A stretch of 64,000 nt of DNA from Xanthostigma xanthostigma (GCA_963575645.1 OY754464.1:78838948-78902947); one strand, 5' to 3'. Positions 44,551 to 56,972 are shown, numbered from the stretch's first letter. A program made the numbers and translations. Notes: generated by a model not told the origin, from the letters alone.

Positions 44551-44713
44551 ATGAATTCTATTTCAAATAAAACTATTAGATGTTTAATTGTTTTGTCGTT
44601 CGTGTTTTGTCTATTCACGCACAGCACTTTTGGTCAACAACAGTATTTGGAGCGTACTCTCCTATGTGCATTGGAGAAGGGTCCTTGTGACTTCTTTGGA
44701 AATCATATTAAAG
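44551..44713 (+). CDS. Short CSP exon 1
   Basis: ATG, hydrophobic leader and the first cysteine pair (CALEKGPC). The donor AAAG/GTATTT leaves phase 1. Confidence 0.85.
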
Positions 44714-45549
44714 GTATTTAAGTGTATTGTGATTTTTTTTTTACACTTTTCCTGATGTACCTATTTTTAAAATTAGAAATTTATTGTGCATTACCTATCT
44801 TAATTTACAATTAAAGATCCGCAAATTATTATACATATCCAGTGCGAGTGAGAGCATTCGATGGCTTTTTTTGACGGCTTCATGAAATTTAGGTTGTTTA
44901 TTTGTTTCCAATTTCCATGGACTACAGTTCTGCTGTCAAAAAAAGTCATCAGATTCTCTCACTCGCACTCATATGTTTGCATAATAATATCATCGCGCTC
45001 ATACAGCGGACTTTTCTGCCGGGATGTGACAACCGCAGGAAATGTCTGCCATCATAAATATAGGCTTATAATATTACTATAAATAACATATAAGATTTTC
45101 AGGTTACCGCACTTTTGTTAGCGAAATTCTTGTTTAGTCAAAAATTTATTATGTTGCCATTTCCAGGAGAATATATTTATTTTATTTTTATTTAGGTTAT
45201 TTTAATAAAAAGCTGAATAACTTTGGTTGATTCGAAGTACATAATTTTTTTTTACGAAATTAAAATACAGAAGTGAGGTATTATGATTGTTTAAAAATGT
45301 ACATATATTTTGTATTTATGTATATTACAAACAAAACAATTATTGTATTCTGTTTTTGAGACTGGTATTCCTTTAATAATGATATTTTTGTCTATTGTAG
45401 AAACGCTACCGGATGTGATTGGAAACAATTGCAGATCGTGCAGTGCACAACAGAAAGCTGCTGCCAAGCGCATCATGCAATATGTTCAAACTCGATATCC
45501 TAAAGCTTGGGATGAAATCGTCAGAAGATACTCAAAACCTACCCTCTAA
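44551..45549 (+). CDS. Divergent short chemosensory protein (OS-D/CSP family), 2 exons, 103 aa
   Basis: Small secreted, probably ligand-binding, insect protein. Exons 44551-44713 and 45401-45549, joined GT-AG in phase 1 after a Lys codon, the intron position typical of CSP genes. A signal peptide spans about residues 1-28 (cleavage near TFG/QQQ). The four cysteines follow the family spacing: Cys39-x6-Cys46-x18-Cys65-x2-Cys68. LPDVIGNNCRSC and the C-terminal QTRYPKAWDEIVRRY resemble helix 4-5 of CSPs. Odd: the usual segment before the first Cys (YDN.D.DEIL) is missing, so the mature protein is only about 75 residues. Whether this is an old short CSP clade or a deletion is unclear. A MITE sits in the intron. 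Confidence 0.85.
44836..44975. repeat. MITE (AGTGCGAGTGAGAGCAT) in the short-CSP intron
   Basis: Inverted ends AGTGCGAGTGAGAG / CTCTCACTCGCACT. A second copy, interrupted, is at 56973-57386. Confidence 0.8.
45401..45549 (+). CDS. Short CSP exon 2
   Basis: Acceptor TCTATTGTAG; the split codon gives Glu, then T-L-P-D-V-I. It carries the CxxC pair and ends TAA. The open frame upstream of 45401 is intron read-through. Confidence 0.88.
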
Positions 45550-46675
45550 ACTGCAAACTAAATATATTAAGGATTTAAGGAAACAAGTTAACGATTTAAT
45601 CATTTAACAGTGATTAGTGTATGCTTTTTATTGATTTAGGTCATTTTAGTTGTAGGATTTTTTCCGATTATGATTTTGCAAGTCTATGAATGTACGCATC
45701 TAATCACTTGTTAAATCAATTGTTATTTTCAACGGGTATAAAAAAATGAGTTTGTATTACCTTAATCAGTCGCAAATTAAATTAAGGTATGGTTATTGGT
45801 TTGCGTTCGTAGCTAAGTTTCACTTTTCGTTCAAGATGGTTTCTACACATGTGTTTTGATGCCGCCATCTATCAGTCGATGCCTTTAAATATCAGAACTG
45901 CGTAAGCACGTTACTTCCGTTAAAAAAAAGGTTTGAGTCGCGCCTAAAAAGGTTTTACTTCAAAAGCATATTTGTTTAATATGTGTATCTATATTTACTG
46001 CAGAAACTTGACAGTGAAAAAAAAGTATATTAACTATTTGGTATAATAATATTGTCACGATAAAACAGGATATTTAAAATGATTTTTCAAAATTATGAAA
46101 AATAAACAGTTATTTTTTCACATCGATTTCGACTATAGCCCACAGTCGGCCAAAAATGGAACTTTCGGTCGAATATTGGCCGAACGTTGAATTTATAGTC
46201 AAGGGCAATATTGTTGATTATATATCTAGCGTCGTAATGACCTATATTACGAAGAGTTGTACAATTTTAGCCAACATAAATTGTTTAGAATTTCTAGAAA
46301 AAGAGAGCTTAAAACAAGATTACTTAGAGAGGAGTGTACCTACTTGTAGGTTTATACAAATTGTTCAATTTAAATAATTTATTAATATTTTTCTGTATCT
46401 ATCTCTGTAATAAAATGTAGTTTTTATATCAAACTCTCTGACGTGTAAAAAAATTGTGATAAATATTTAATCTGTATAATTTATTTTATTGTAACTTTTT
46501 TCAAATAAAATAATTTGTTGACTTATTTTGAAATTTTGGTGTTGAACTTTCAATTCTAAAAAAAGTATACGTAAGACCCTCGCGCATCAAAAAATAAAAT
46601 TCTTAGGTTCTAGTAGTTATAGGGAACTGACGCGTAAAAAAACCATCTGCCGCTTAGTAATTTAGAGCATTTTTA

Positions 46676-47283
46676 TTATTATACATAAAGCTGAAGAGTT
46701 TGTGTGTTTGTTTGTTTGGTTGAACGCGCAAATCTCAGGAACTACTGTTTCGAATTGAAATTTGTTTTGTTGGATACCCCATTTACCGAGGAAGGCTATA
46801 GGCTATACAATATCACGCTACGGCCAATAGGAGCGGAGCATCAATGAAAAATGTTGCAAAATGTATCTCAAAAATAAGCTTCTATTCATGTGAAATGCAC
46901 TCACTAGACATACTCATATTAGCATTGCGAGTACACAACTCCAGATGGCTCAATCGGTAGAGCATGCGACTGTCAATATCAGGGTCGTGGGTTCAAGCCC
47001 CATGTTGGGCGAATATATTTTTATTTTATTTTTTTTTCTACATTGCTTTCTTAGGCTTACATTTAAATTTATTTTAATTTTATTTAATTAATTAAAAAAA
47101 AATAGTTTAAAAAAGTATAAATACTGCTTTTTATCGACAAAAGCTTTTGAACGGTAACTCCGATCATCATGAAATTTGGACACAACATTCATCTCGGTAA
47201 ACTGAGATGAATGTGTGTACTCATGTTCCTCCCTTCCCCATTCGTTCTTTTACACCCGGGTGGAACCGGACGGGACCGCTAGT
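46676..47283 (+). mobile_element. Helitron-like element carrying a tRNA-like segment
   Basis: Starts ATAAAGCTGAAGAGTTTG and ends GGGACCGCTAGT. At about 46944-47011 it has tRNA-like A and B boxes (TGGCTCAATCGG, GGGTTCAAGCCCC). A copy with the same order is at 56100-56848. Confidence 0.6.
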
Positions 47284-48355
47284 TCATAATAATTCACAAG
47301 CGTCTAGTCGAGAGTCTGGGAGGAAACGTATAATAGGGTATTAGGCAGGGGGGGAAGGTTAACAATTTGAATTGTTACCAAATATTTAAAATTATCCAAT
47401 TATGTAGTTCAGTTTTTTTACAGTGTTTGTCAATAAATAAAAACGATACCATTTTATTTACAACTTTATTATCTTTTCGTGTATGTACGTAACTTCTGTT
47501 ATAACAATTTTACATCACAATAATTAAAAAATATACATTCCTCGATGTATAAAAATATATCACTACAAATGCATAAAATTTGATGACTTTCAAAAAATAC
47601 TCTATCTTTTTCTTCTCTCTCTCTCTCTCTCTCTCTTCGACATAATGAAGTTCTGCTGTCTCCCCTGCAATTCAATCTCAATGATTTGTTTCACGCGTGC
47701 ATTTCAATCCAATTTCGTTGGTTATATTAGTAACAAAAGAAGAAAAGAAACAATGTTTATACAGTAGCCACTCTCAGTAAATCAAAATGACTACATTTCG
47801 TTGGTTAAAAAAAGAAGGAAAGAAACAATGGATATACAGTAGCTACTCTCAGCCAATCAAAATGCTACATTTTGTTGCAAAAGCATGTTAAAAATTATCA
47901 GTATCTCATATTGTTGTTTTCGAATTGGTTTAAATTTTTAAAGAATGCTTTTTATTATTTACATAAGCAGTTAGAATTCGACAAGTAGATTTATTTTGAT
48001 TGTTTTGGCACTATAGATATCTAAAACTTTTCTAAATTAGAATGAACTATTTGTGTAGATGTTTAAATGATTAGAAAAATGACGTGATTTAGAGTGAATA
48101 AGATGAGTAAAATTCGAAAATATGAAAGAAAAAAACATGAAAATGACAATAGAAAATCTATGTACATAAATGTAAATAAGTAAAGATGAAGATTTAATTC
48201 TTATGATTTTCTTAAAGTGTGTATTTATTTTTATGAGAAAATTAGCAGTTTTATGAAAAAATAGAACAAAGCACAGCCAATGAAAAAGATGAGGTTTTAA
48301 GATCGCATAAAAAGTGGGATAAGATGATCCAATGATAGATTAAAGTATTATTATT

Positions 48356-48361
48356 TTTATT
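48356..48361 (-). terminator. Poly(A) signal of the 131-aa CSP gene
   Basis: AATAAA on the minus strand about 160 bp after the stop. The AT-rich stretch 47990-48520 is otherwise featureless and probably partly 3' UTR. Confidence 0.55.
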
Positions 48362-48520
48362 GACATGAAAAAGGTGTCATGAAACCATGATGTCTAGGCT
48401 CTTCTATTTTTTAAATGAGATTAGAGAATCAGTACAAACGTCTAATGATTTAAATGATTGTTAAAAATGACTGATCATGGTGAAAATGATTTCGAAATGA
48501 TTTAATGACGGTGTATAGAA

Positions 48521-48711
48521 TTATTCTGCATTTTGGCCGAATTGTTGTTCGTAGCGTTTCTTGAATTCACCCTTAGGATCATATTTTTCTTGCAGTCTTT
48601 TAAAATCAGCTTGTCTGTGCTGTGATAAATGCTTAATAACTTTTTCAGAAGTTTGGCGTTGTTTTTCACTGCATTTTGAACATCCTGATGATAACGCGTC
48701 TGGCAAAGTTT
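48521..48711 (-). CDS. CSP exon 2
   Basis: Acceptor TATTACAG. The first complete codons read T-L-P-D-A-L. It carries the CxxC pair, the EKYDPKGEFKKRY tail and TAA. Confidence 0.94.
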
Positions 48712-51700
48712 CTGTAATAAAAAAATGTATTTATGTTAAAACGTTGGAATTTTTTTATTTATCTATTTTAAACAATAAATTTTAAGTAATATAATTTTAA
48801 ATTATTTACGGGAGTAGGTTAAAAATACGAAACACTTTCTTGAAGAATCCTCTAAAAATCTAAGATTAAAATTTGATTCCAATCCGAAACAAAATAACTT
48901 CCATTTTCCCTTAGTACACGAGTCACGAGGAGAACTATATCGATTCTAATTAGCTGATTTTAGGTTTTAGAATATACACAAGCTTTTCCCTAGAATATTT
49001 TTTCATTCCTTACCTATACTAATATTATAAAGAGGGAAAACTTGTAAGTTTGGATGTAGGAGGTATATCTCCGAAACTACTCATCCGATTTCAAATTTTT
49101 TTACCAATATTTAGAATGGACCTTCAGGATGGACATATGCTATAAATTATCGCAATTTCGTAACGTAAGTCGACGAAAAAAGATGGCAATCTACAAATTC
49201 GGACAAAGCCGGACCGGGCCGCTAGTTAATAATAATCAAATCGTGTGCATTTCTTGTATAGCTACACTGTATAAAAATTGTTTTATTTAAAACTAAGTAA
49301 CCTATTATGTATAGATAATTTAATAGTGCTCATTTTTGTTCTAAAATATCAGGAGAGCAGAAAACTGCACATATTATATTATTTTATTTGTTGAATCCCT
49401 ATTTACCGCACCTGAGCAGTTAACCACCGTTTATAATTATTAACGTGATGTGTTAAAGAATTAAAATTAGAAAATAGTTATTACATATGACATGGTCTAT
49501 ATTATTATGCATTGGAGTACATTATTAAATATACTTATACTCGCGCGCATACAGAATAAATAATAATAATAATCTGATTGTGCAATAGCCCTCAGGTGTC
49601 GTAAATAATAATAAACACAAATGTTGCGAAATCTAATATAGGTACTTTGTTTATACTTTATGCTAATAAATATATACGTCATTAAACATCCATTGTAAAT
49701 TGTAATTTATAGACCAAAGATCGGCAACCTTCTCAATTTTAATAATGAAAAAGATTTATGTTATAATCTATACCAGAGGCGGGCAAATCTTTTGATCGCC
49801 GGGCCACATAGCTGATGAAAATTTGACCGCGGGCCAAAAATTTGCAGAAAAAAAGTGTCTCACATTTTATTTCCGCATTTGGGGAGCAAAAAAAAAGCTC
49901 CTTAGGTCCTTTTTTCGTCTGTTCTGGCCCTTGCTATTTCTTTACTATTTTTCTAAAATTTATAAAATGCTTCGCGGGCCGGACAAAATTGTGCTGCGGG
50001 CTAGATCCGGCAAAGAGGCAAAGTTTTGATGTAGGAGGTAATCTCCGAAACTACTTATCAGATTTCAAAAATTTGTTCACCACTATGTAGAATGAATCTT
50101 CAGGATGGACATAGGCTGTATATTATCGCATTAAAATAAAAGCGTTTTTCGTGGAGACCAATTAAAAGCCGTCAAGCCGGACCTGTTTGAATCCATACTA
50201 ATATCATAAATGCGAAAGTAACTCTGTCTGTTATCTTTTACGCCTAAACCGCTGAACAGATTTCGATAAAATTTGGCAAGGAGATAGACTGCATCCTTAA
50301 GAAGGACTTGGCCTACCTTTTGTCAAAAAAAAAACCTGAAACAGGGGATGAAAATTTGTATGAAAACAAGTTACGGATATAAAATTCGTATTTAGGCTTT
50401 TGGTAAGAATTGCGCGTTTCAGCGTTTTTGAAAAAACATATACCGCAAGGGGGTAAAAGAGGGGATGATTTCAAAATTCACCAGTACGGTGAGACATGGC
50501 TATAATACCATGTTTCATCTTAATCGAGTGCGGAGCCGCGGGTAATGGCTAGTTTCTATATATATAAAAAATCTCGTGTCACGATGTTCATTCGCGCTAG
50601 TCTCCAAAACCACTGAACCGATTTTAATGAAATTTTGTAAATGTGCTTTGTTTGGTCCAACTTACGTTATAGTATAGTTTTTATTAAATATTTTGTACAA
50701 AAATACGGTTTTTTCTCAAAGAAACAGTTTTAGTAACATGAAGCGGCATCTCATAGAATTCATTCAAAGCTATCAGTTTAGAAGCAAACGAAAAACTGTT
50801 TTAGTACCAAGTAGCGACATCTGATAGAATTCAAAGCTATTAGTTCATAAGCAAATATGGTAGAATTTGCTCAAAGCTATTATAGTTTAAACGCCGGACC
50901 GCAAATTAAATACATTTTGCAGGATTATTTCTATCACGCTCGGGTGAACCGGGGCGGACCGCTAATGTAACTCTACAATAAATGCATGTATATTGTACGT
51001 GTACACCGGATGCTGTTATAAGAGCTTATTGCGTAACCACCGCGGGTCGGATATGGCAAGTTGTCTGCAAGTGAAAGTGGTTAGACTTGTCCGTTGTATA
51101 TAGATTGTAAATTATGGACCTACATAAGTATGTACGGTCAACAATCTGAGATCAGAACTAATAGAAATGTACACAATACCGACTATTTTATATTTTTACA
51201 CTTTATTTTTGAACATGAGCTAAAACCTCGAAAAATTCACTAAAGGCCTAATTCAAATACATGTCATTTTTTAAAAATATTTTTATTTATTGTACGTTTC
51301 GACCAAGGGCGTAGATTTTTTTTTCTGGGGGGGGGGGGGGGTAAAGCAAAAAAATAATCTTTTTTTTTAAGTTTTATTAATACCTATCACGCAAGAATAC
51401 TCAGGAAGGAAGGTGTCAAGCAAAATATTAATTCCCAAACTAATTTTACAAATTCCTTTTCAAAAAGTATTTCTTAATTTTATTTTTTAGCCAGGCATTC
51501 GTATTATAATCCATTTTATATTTTTAATTATTATGATACTGGGGGGTAATTACCCTTTTTACCGTTCTATATCTACGCCCTTGGTTTCGACATCCTAAAT
51601 TAATCAAAATTGTTAAATTGTAAAAAAATAAATCCATAACAAAATTTCTCGTTATGTTTATTTATATTTATTTATTTATATTTTTATTTAATAGAATCTG

Positions 51701-53573
51701 TACTAAAAAATTCTCTGTTTGTATCTATATGTATGTGTGTTTGAACGAATTTAACTGAAAAACTATTTGATGAATTTTTGTAAATTATAATTTACAAAAA
51801 TTCATTCCATTTTATATAGTTACTAAATAATTATTTAGTAACTATATAAAATCAAGGCAGACCGGTATTCCCTCTTCTCCCGCGCCTGTGTCATATGTTA
51901 TCTATACATATAAGTCGTGACACAGCTAGGCAAAGTCATTTGACTTCTGACAAATCGATAAATAATTCAAAGGTTATCAAGGACAAGGGCGTGAAATTAA
52001 TTATATATTAACCGACGTTTCGACTTGTATTTAACCTTTATCGAGATTCTAAATACAAGTCGAAACATCGGTTAGTAAATAATTAATTACACGACTTTGT
52101 TCTCGATTAACTTTGGATCACTTATCAGTTTGTTTAAACTTTAGCGGTCATTTCAATTCGGACATACTATTCCAACGCGTGTAATTTAAGTCAGCGTAAT
52201 TAAATAGCAAATATAAATATTTCATTGTGCTTGGGACTTATCTGAGATGTAGGCATGCCGAACAAAACAAGAAAATACTATGTGTGTAGGCCGAAATATC
52301 GAGTCAAGTGTTGACCGCAGTCATGGAGTCACGCAAAGCTGGTAAAAGTGTACATTCTCATTATGTATTACTTAGTATAACTTACGCATTTTTATGGTGG
52401 AATCTATTTTTCTTGTGCGGATATTTATTTTAATTTTAACTTTAGGTACTAATTATATTTAAAAAGTAATTTAAATATCCTATGCTAGTGATTACCGTAA
52501 AAACTATTTTTTAACCTGTTTTCCATTTCAGTGAACATATGATTTTCAAAAATTCTGTAATTGTTAAATTTAGTTTTTTAATTACATCCTAAGTATGCCC
52601 AGAACCCTAAAAATATTTTATTTCATCGCGAATGAAAAATATGTGAATATTCGTTACATCACTAACATACACAATGGAGGGTAGAGGTTAGGAAGGACCA
52701 TTTCTGTTTACGTAAAAGTGTCCGTCAAAAAGCGTTAAATTAGGAGATCGTCACTGTCGCAAAAGGGTAAATTTTAAAGCAAGCGTATGGAGGATAGAAA
52801 ATTAAACGAGGAAAAAAGAATTTCCGCCTTTTTATGGCGCACTTTTCGAAAGTAAATCAAAAATAAAAAACAATATGATATAAAATTAATGTCATTTTTA
52901 AACGTGCTATTCTGTATTTTATACTGATATGAACAAACTATAAAATGACTAAAAAAATATTAGTAAAAGCTCACAAAAATTAAATCACTCTCAACGCTAT
53001 CTCACGGCAGGTGTTTAGGTTATATTTATTAAATTATTTTGGACTACGTAAACAGTTTAGATTTTATATACTGCAGTGTTATTAACGACTCTAATCATTA
53101 AAAATACTAAATTTTCCAACTCAGCGCACTTCAATTCGTTTATAATCGCTATGGAGGGTAAACAACTGCTAAATTCATTTTATACTCGGATGCAGCGCTA
53201 GCGCCATTCCAAACGATTTTTGCACTGTTATTTATAGCATTTTGAAGGACCCTTTTTCAACTTATCTCCCATATAAGATAGTCCTCCTTACCTCTACACT
53301 TTTGAACAACAATCATCGCCCCCAAATTTCTGTTTAAATATGATTACTGAAAAAATTACGTCACTCACTTTTCAGTTCTCGTCCTTCAGGCGTACAAGAT
53401 CCTTCTTCCATCATACACTTAATGTACTGTGTTAGAATTCTGTCGTTGCCCAGGATCTTATCGACATCTACGTTGTCGTACTTCGATGCGTAATTGCTTT
53501 TCTTCTCTTCCTCGGCGAGTACGACGGCCGCGATGGCCAGTGTCGCCAACATAACGATACAGTATCTATTCAT
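48521..53573 (-). CDS. Chemosensory protein (OS-D/CSP family), 2 exons, 131 aa
   Basis: Secreted helical carrier protein of the CSP family, implicated in chemosensation or in hydrophobic-ligand transport. Exons 53573-53369 and 48711-48521; the 4.7-kb intron is in phase 1 after Lys68, the conserved CSP position. Signal peptide about residues 1-20. The mature protein has the signature YDNVDVDKIL and four cysteines, Cys53-x6-Cys60-x18-Cys79-x2-Cys82, then LPDAL…CSKCSEKQ and the KYDP motif. Length is normal for the family. It converges with the short CSP gene upstream in this window, consistent with the clustering of CSP genes in insects. A TATA box and poly(A) signal support a functional gene. 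Confidence 0.95.
49016..49227 (+). mobile_element. Helitron-like short element
   Basis: CTATACTAATATTATAAAGA at the start and GGGCCGCTAGT at the end, the TC…CTAG style of ends. A truncated relative is at 50025-50180. In the CSP intron. Confidence 0.55.
49781..50012. repeat. hAT-derived remnant
   Basis: CAGAGGCGGGCAAA at the start and repeated CGGGCC / GCGGGC blocks, typical of hAT miniature elements. Confidence 0.45.
50190..50552 (+). mobile_element. Helitron-like element
   Basis: CCATACTAATATCATAAATG start and GGGTAATGGCTAGT end. In the CSP intron. Confidence 0.5.
50556..50966 (+). mobile_element. Helitron-like element (CTCGTGTCACGAT family)
   Basis: Same family as 9011-9930 and 60262-60625, with internal degenerate repeats of CAAAGCTAT.AGTT…AAGCAAA. 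Confidence 0.6.
51304..51583. mobile_element. hAT MITE (CAAGGGCGTAGAT)
   Basis: Ends CAAGGGCGTAGAT and ATCTACGCCCTTG; exact 8-bp duplication GTTTCGAC at 51296-51303 and 51584-51591. Contains a G run. Confidence 0.85.
51771..51852. repeat. Two adjacent perfect palindromes (34 and 44 bp)
   Basis: 51771-51804 and 51809-51852 are exact, loop-free palindromes separated by 4 bp. AT-rich. Confidence 0.9.
51967..52120. repeat. Inverted repeat with GAAAC(G/A)TCGGTT centre
   Basis: Arms of about 65 bp, with CGACTTGTATTTA and complement inside and CAAAGGTTATCAAGG-like ends. Confidence 0.7.
53369..53573 (-). CDS. CSP exon 1
   Basis: Signal peptide and first two cysteines; donor AAAA/GTGAGT, phase 1. 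Confidence 0.94.
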
Positions 53574-53638
53574 TGTTATGTAACCTACTGTATAACCGAT
53601 GTTAACAGTTAATGAGGCGACTCTACGTTCGTCACATC

Positions 53639-53646
53639 TCTATATA
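53639..53646 (-). promoter_or_regulatory. TATA box of the 131-aa CSP gene
   Basis: TATATAGA on the minus strand, 66 bp upstream of the ATG. A TCATT initiator-like site lies at 53611-53615, about 30 bp downstream, the expected spacing. Confidence 0.55.
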
Positions 53647-53904
53647 CCTTAACGAGGGGGCTGTCGAAGTGGGCCCCGGGCCGCTACCGCCCGTTGCCGC
53701 CGTCACAGCAACGAGCTGAGCCGGTGGTGGAGGCACGCGTTACGTTGAATTTTGTTTATAGACGCTCGTCGTTGTCTGTGCGTACGTTGACATACATTAT
53801 TGTTGTTTTTGTTGTATATTATATACTTTCATTAGTATGATATATACAGTGTTGCGTTTGACAACAAAATATAATGAAAATTACTTATTTAAAAACACAA
53901 GATA

Positions 53905-54788
53905 CCCGACTGGGTTAGTCCATGTCAAATCGACTGATTGTTGGAATCGACCCCTTCCGATTTGGATGAAATTTGGTCAGAAGGTTTCTTTCATCCTGAA
54001 TAACAAAAATTTTAACAACGAAAAAATTTTTTTTAAAGGTTATTACAAATTTATAATTTTTCGAATCTTCCAAGTTTATTTTTAGAATATATCGAAAACT
54101 ATTACTTATAGTTGCAAAAATCGACCTTGGTTCATTTTAAAGAGAATATTTGGGGCTACAAAAAATATATATTTGAAAAATTGAACACCTAAATCACAAA
54201 TTTATTTTTTTTTGGCTCAATTTTTATTGTAGACTACCACTATCTGTTCATAAAAGATCCTGAAATTTTCAGAAAGGGTTTTTTTTTGAATTTTTGATTT
54301 TTTAAAAAAAAATTTTTTTTGGTAAACTTGGAGTAAAATAATCTTAAACAAATATTTAAATTCATAACTTTGATCAATAAGCACCTAATTTAATGCTTAT
54401 TGATATATTAAAAAATTTATATCTTCGAAAAAAACACCTCTCAGAAAATTTCAGGGTCCTTTAAGAACAGATAGAGGTAGTCTACAAAAAAATTTGAGCC
54501 AATAAAATAGGTATAAGTTTTTGTACCTATATTCAATTTTGAAAATTTCATGTTTTTGATTTTTCAAATATATCTTTTTTTGCAGACCCAAATATTTTCT
54601 TTATAATGAACCAAGGTCGACTTTTGTAATAAATTATAATAGTTTTCGAGATATTAAAATAAAAAACTTGCAAGATTCGAAAAATGATAAAAGATAAATT
54701 TTTTTGTTGGTAAAACTTTGTTATAAGATGAAAGAAAATTTAATCCAAATCGGAAGGGGTCGATTTGACATGGAATGACCCGACTGCA
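53905..54788. repeat. 880-bp foldback element
   Basis: Outer arms CCCGACTG…CATGTCAAATCGAC and CCGATTTGGATGAAATTT mirrored by GGAAGGGGTCGATTTGACAT. The right border continues into the half copy of the 35605 element. Confidence 0.8.
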
Positions 54789-55265
54789 TAAAAATGAAAT
54801 CAATAACTAAAAAGAGAAGAACAAGTCGGAACATCTCAACATGCAGCAGGTGGAGATCTATATGTTTCTTTCTTTTGTTTTTCAATGAACTTATTTTTTT
54901 AGATCTAGACACGGTTGCTTCTCACATGGACAATTATATGTTGCTTGCTCTAGAGTCTACAAGCCAGACAATCTCTATATCAATGGAATAACAACAAATA
55001 TTGTATACCCACAAGCATTGTGAAATTAAACAGTAGAAAAGTGCGTTTTCTATTTTTTTTTCTTTTCTATTAAACCAGACTGAGCCACAGCAACGCGTGG
55101 TCGGGTACAGTTAGCTTTTTATAAGTAAGCTTGATAGAATAAGAAACCAAATACAGATTCCAACGATATTTATTTTTTTACAAAAGCAAAAAATAAAGTG
55201 TATGTGTGTCAGCTCAGACGCACGACTGGAGTTTACTCCTTAGATACGCTGTGTAATGTATTCCA

Positions 55266-55435
55266 TCTCATTCTCTAGCTCGTTAAATCCTACAGATGTA
55301 TATGTTTGTCACTTTTGTATTCAATCTCATTCTTTCGCACGTTAAATCCTATACAGATATATATGTTTGTCTCTTTTGAAGCGGACGAGCGTAACGCCAC
55401 ACTTGAAGCGGTGGAGCGTAACGCCTCACCAATTT
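55266..55435. repeat. Two tandem arrays (60-bp and 27-bp periods)
   Basis: Units CTCATTCT.…CGTTAAATCCTA start at 55266 and 55326. GAAGCGG.(C/G)GAGCGTAACGCC units follow at about 55378 and 55405. Confidence 0.75.
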
Positions 55436-56099
55436 ATTTTACTACTCATAAAAATTCCGTACCGGGCCTTATAACTCAAAATCTTTTTTTAAGGAGTAAA
55501 AATCAACAAAATAATTTCTTTGAGCTTACTAGAATGTTTATGGACTAGATTTTAACGTCTATCACAAAAATATGTCTTTAAATTTTACGTTTCTGTATTT
55601 TAGTTAATGTCGAATTTGTGCATTGATTTCCTTATTCCCGAAGGTCACTTCTTTTATTTTAATTGCCGGAAATGCAACAATTGCTGATTGCTGCAAAATG
55701 ATGCTATGTTTTGATGACAGCTGTGATATTGATATTCACACCTGCAGTGCTTTAATAATAATAATATTAATAAAAGTTTGTCAAATCGTGTTTACAGTAA
55801 CGTTAGAGAATAGAAAATAGTAAGTATTTGCATAAAAAATAACGTCGAATTGCCATTTTAATATTATTTTTCGCACGGATGTATTGAAATCTCTGGTTAG
55901 CTTCCAAAATAGTCGAGTGTGTTGTTTATATGGCCTTGCCACAGTTCTTTTATTACAAGCCCCCAGTTCACAGCTTTTATAAACCGAGAGCTGGTAAAAG
56001 TGTCAATTTATTATTACTGATAATAAGAGATCAAGATCTACATCCGTCAGACCTACGTCAATTTCAGTACCGCTATGATTTTATCAGTAAATCCATACT

Positions 56100-56848
56100 A
56101 ATATATAAAGCTGAAGAGTTTGTTTGTTTGTTTGATTGAACGCGCTAATATCACGAACTACTGGTTCAAATTGAAAAAAAAATATTTGTTGGATAGCCCA
56201 TTTATCGAGGAAGGCTATAGGCTATATAATATCACGCTACGACCAGTAGGAGCGGAGCATCAATGAAAAATGTTGCAAAATGTATCTCAAAAATAGCTTC
56301 TATTCAGGTAAAATGCCGTAGGTAACTACATATATCAATATTAGGTCGTACATTCACAGCCCGGCTAGGTCAGGCGGTAGAGCATGCGATTGTTATATCA
56401 GGGTCGTGAGTTCGAGCGATTATATTTTTAATTTCTTTTATTTTCTACATTGCTTTCTTCTAAGGCTTACATTTAAATTTATTTTAATTTTATTTACGAC
56501 TAATTAAAATTTAATATATCTAATTAATAGCTCATTTGAAAACTGTTACAACTATAGGTACTTATATAAAAATAATTATCTTACAGTGTTTTCAATTAAA
56601 TATTTATTATATTATATTAATTACAGTAATTATTGATTTAGAAGAAATTTATCACTTACTTACTTAAAAAAACTATAAATACTGCTTTTTATCGACAAAA
56701 ACTTTTGAACGGTAACTCCGATCATCATGAAATTTGGACACAACATTCATCTCGGTAAACCAAGATGAATGTGCGTAGTGCGTACTCATGTTCCTTTCTT
56801 CCCCATTCGTTCTTTTGCACCCGGATGAAACTGGACGGGACCGCTAGC
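56100..56848 (+). mobile_element. Helitron-like element, second tRNA-bearing copy
   Basis: Same order as 46676-47283; the tRNA-like part (CGGTAGAGCATGCG…GGGTCGTGAGTTCGAG) is more decayed. Confidence 0.6.
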
Positions 56849-56972
56849 GTACAATATTTAGTTAAAAACGTATGCCAATTTGCGAGCTTGAAAGCGGTGC
56901 CCTTTTAGAGATAACACGTTCTAAAGTACATAAAACACGTGCTTACCTACGTACGCAATGGCATTATGCATG

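Larger units (their letters stand above)
45550..48520. other. Intergenic between the convergent CSP genes
   Basis: Holds a Helitron/SINE-like repeat (46676-47283), a CT microsatellite (47614-47636) and an approximate tandem duplication at 47700-47880 (AGAAACAATG.ATATACAGTAG units). No gene seen. Confidence 0.5.

Noticed and set aside
55930-56139. 69-codon plus frame
   Set aside because: Runs into the Helitron-like element at 56100; no domain.
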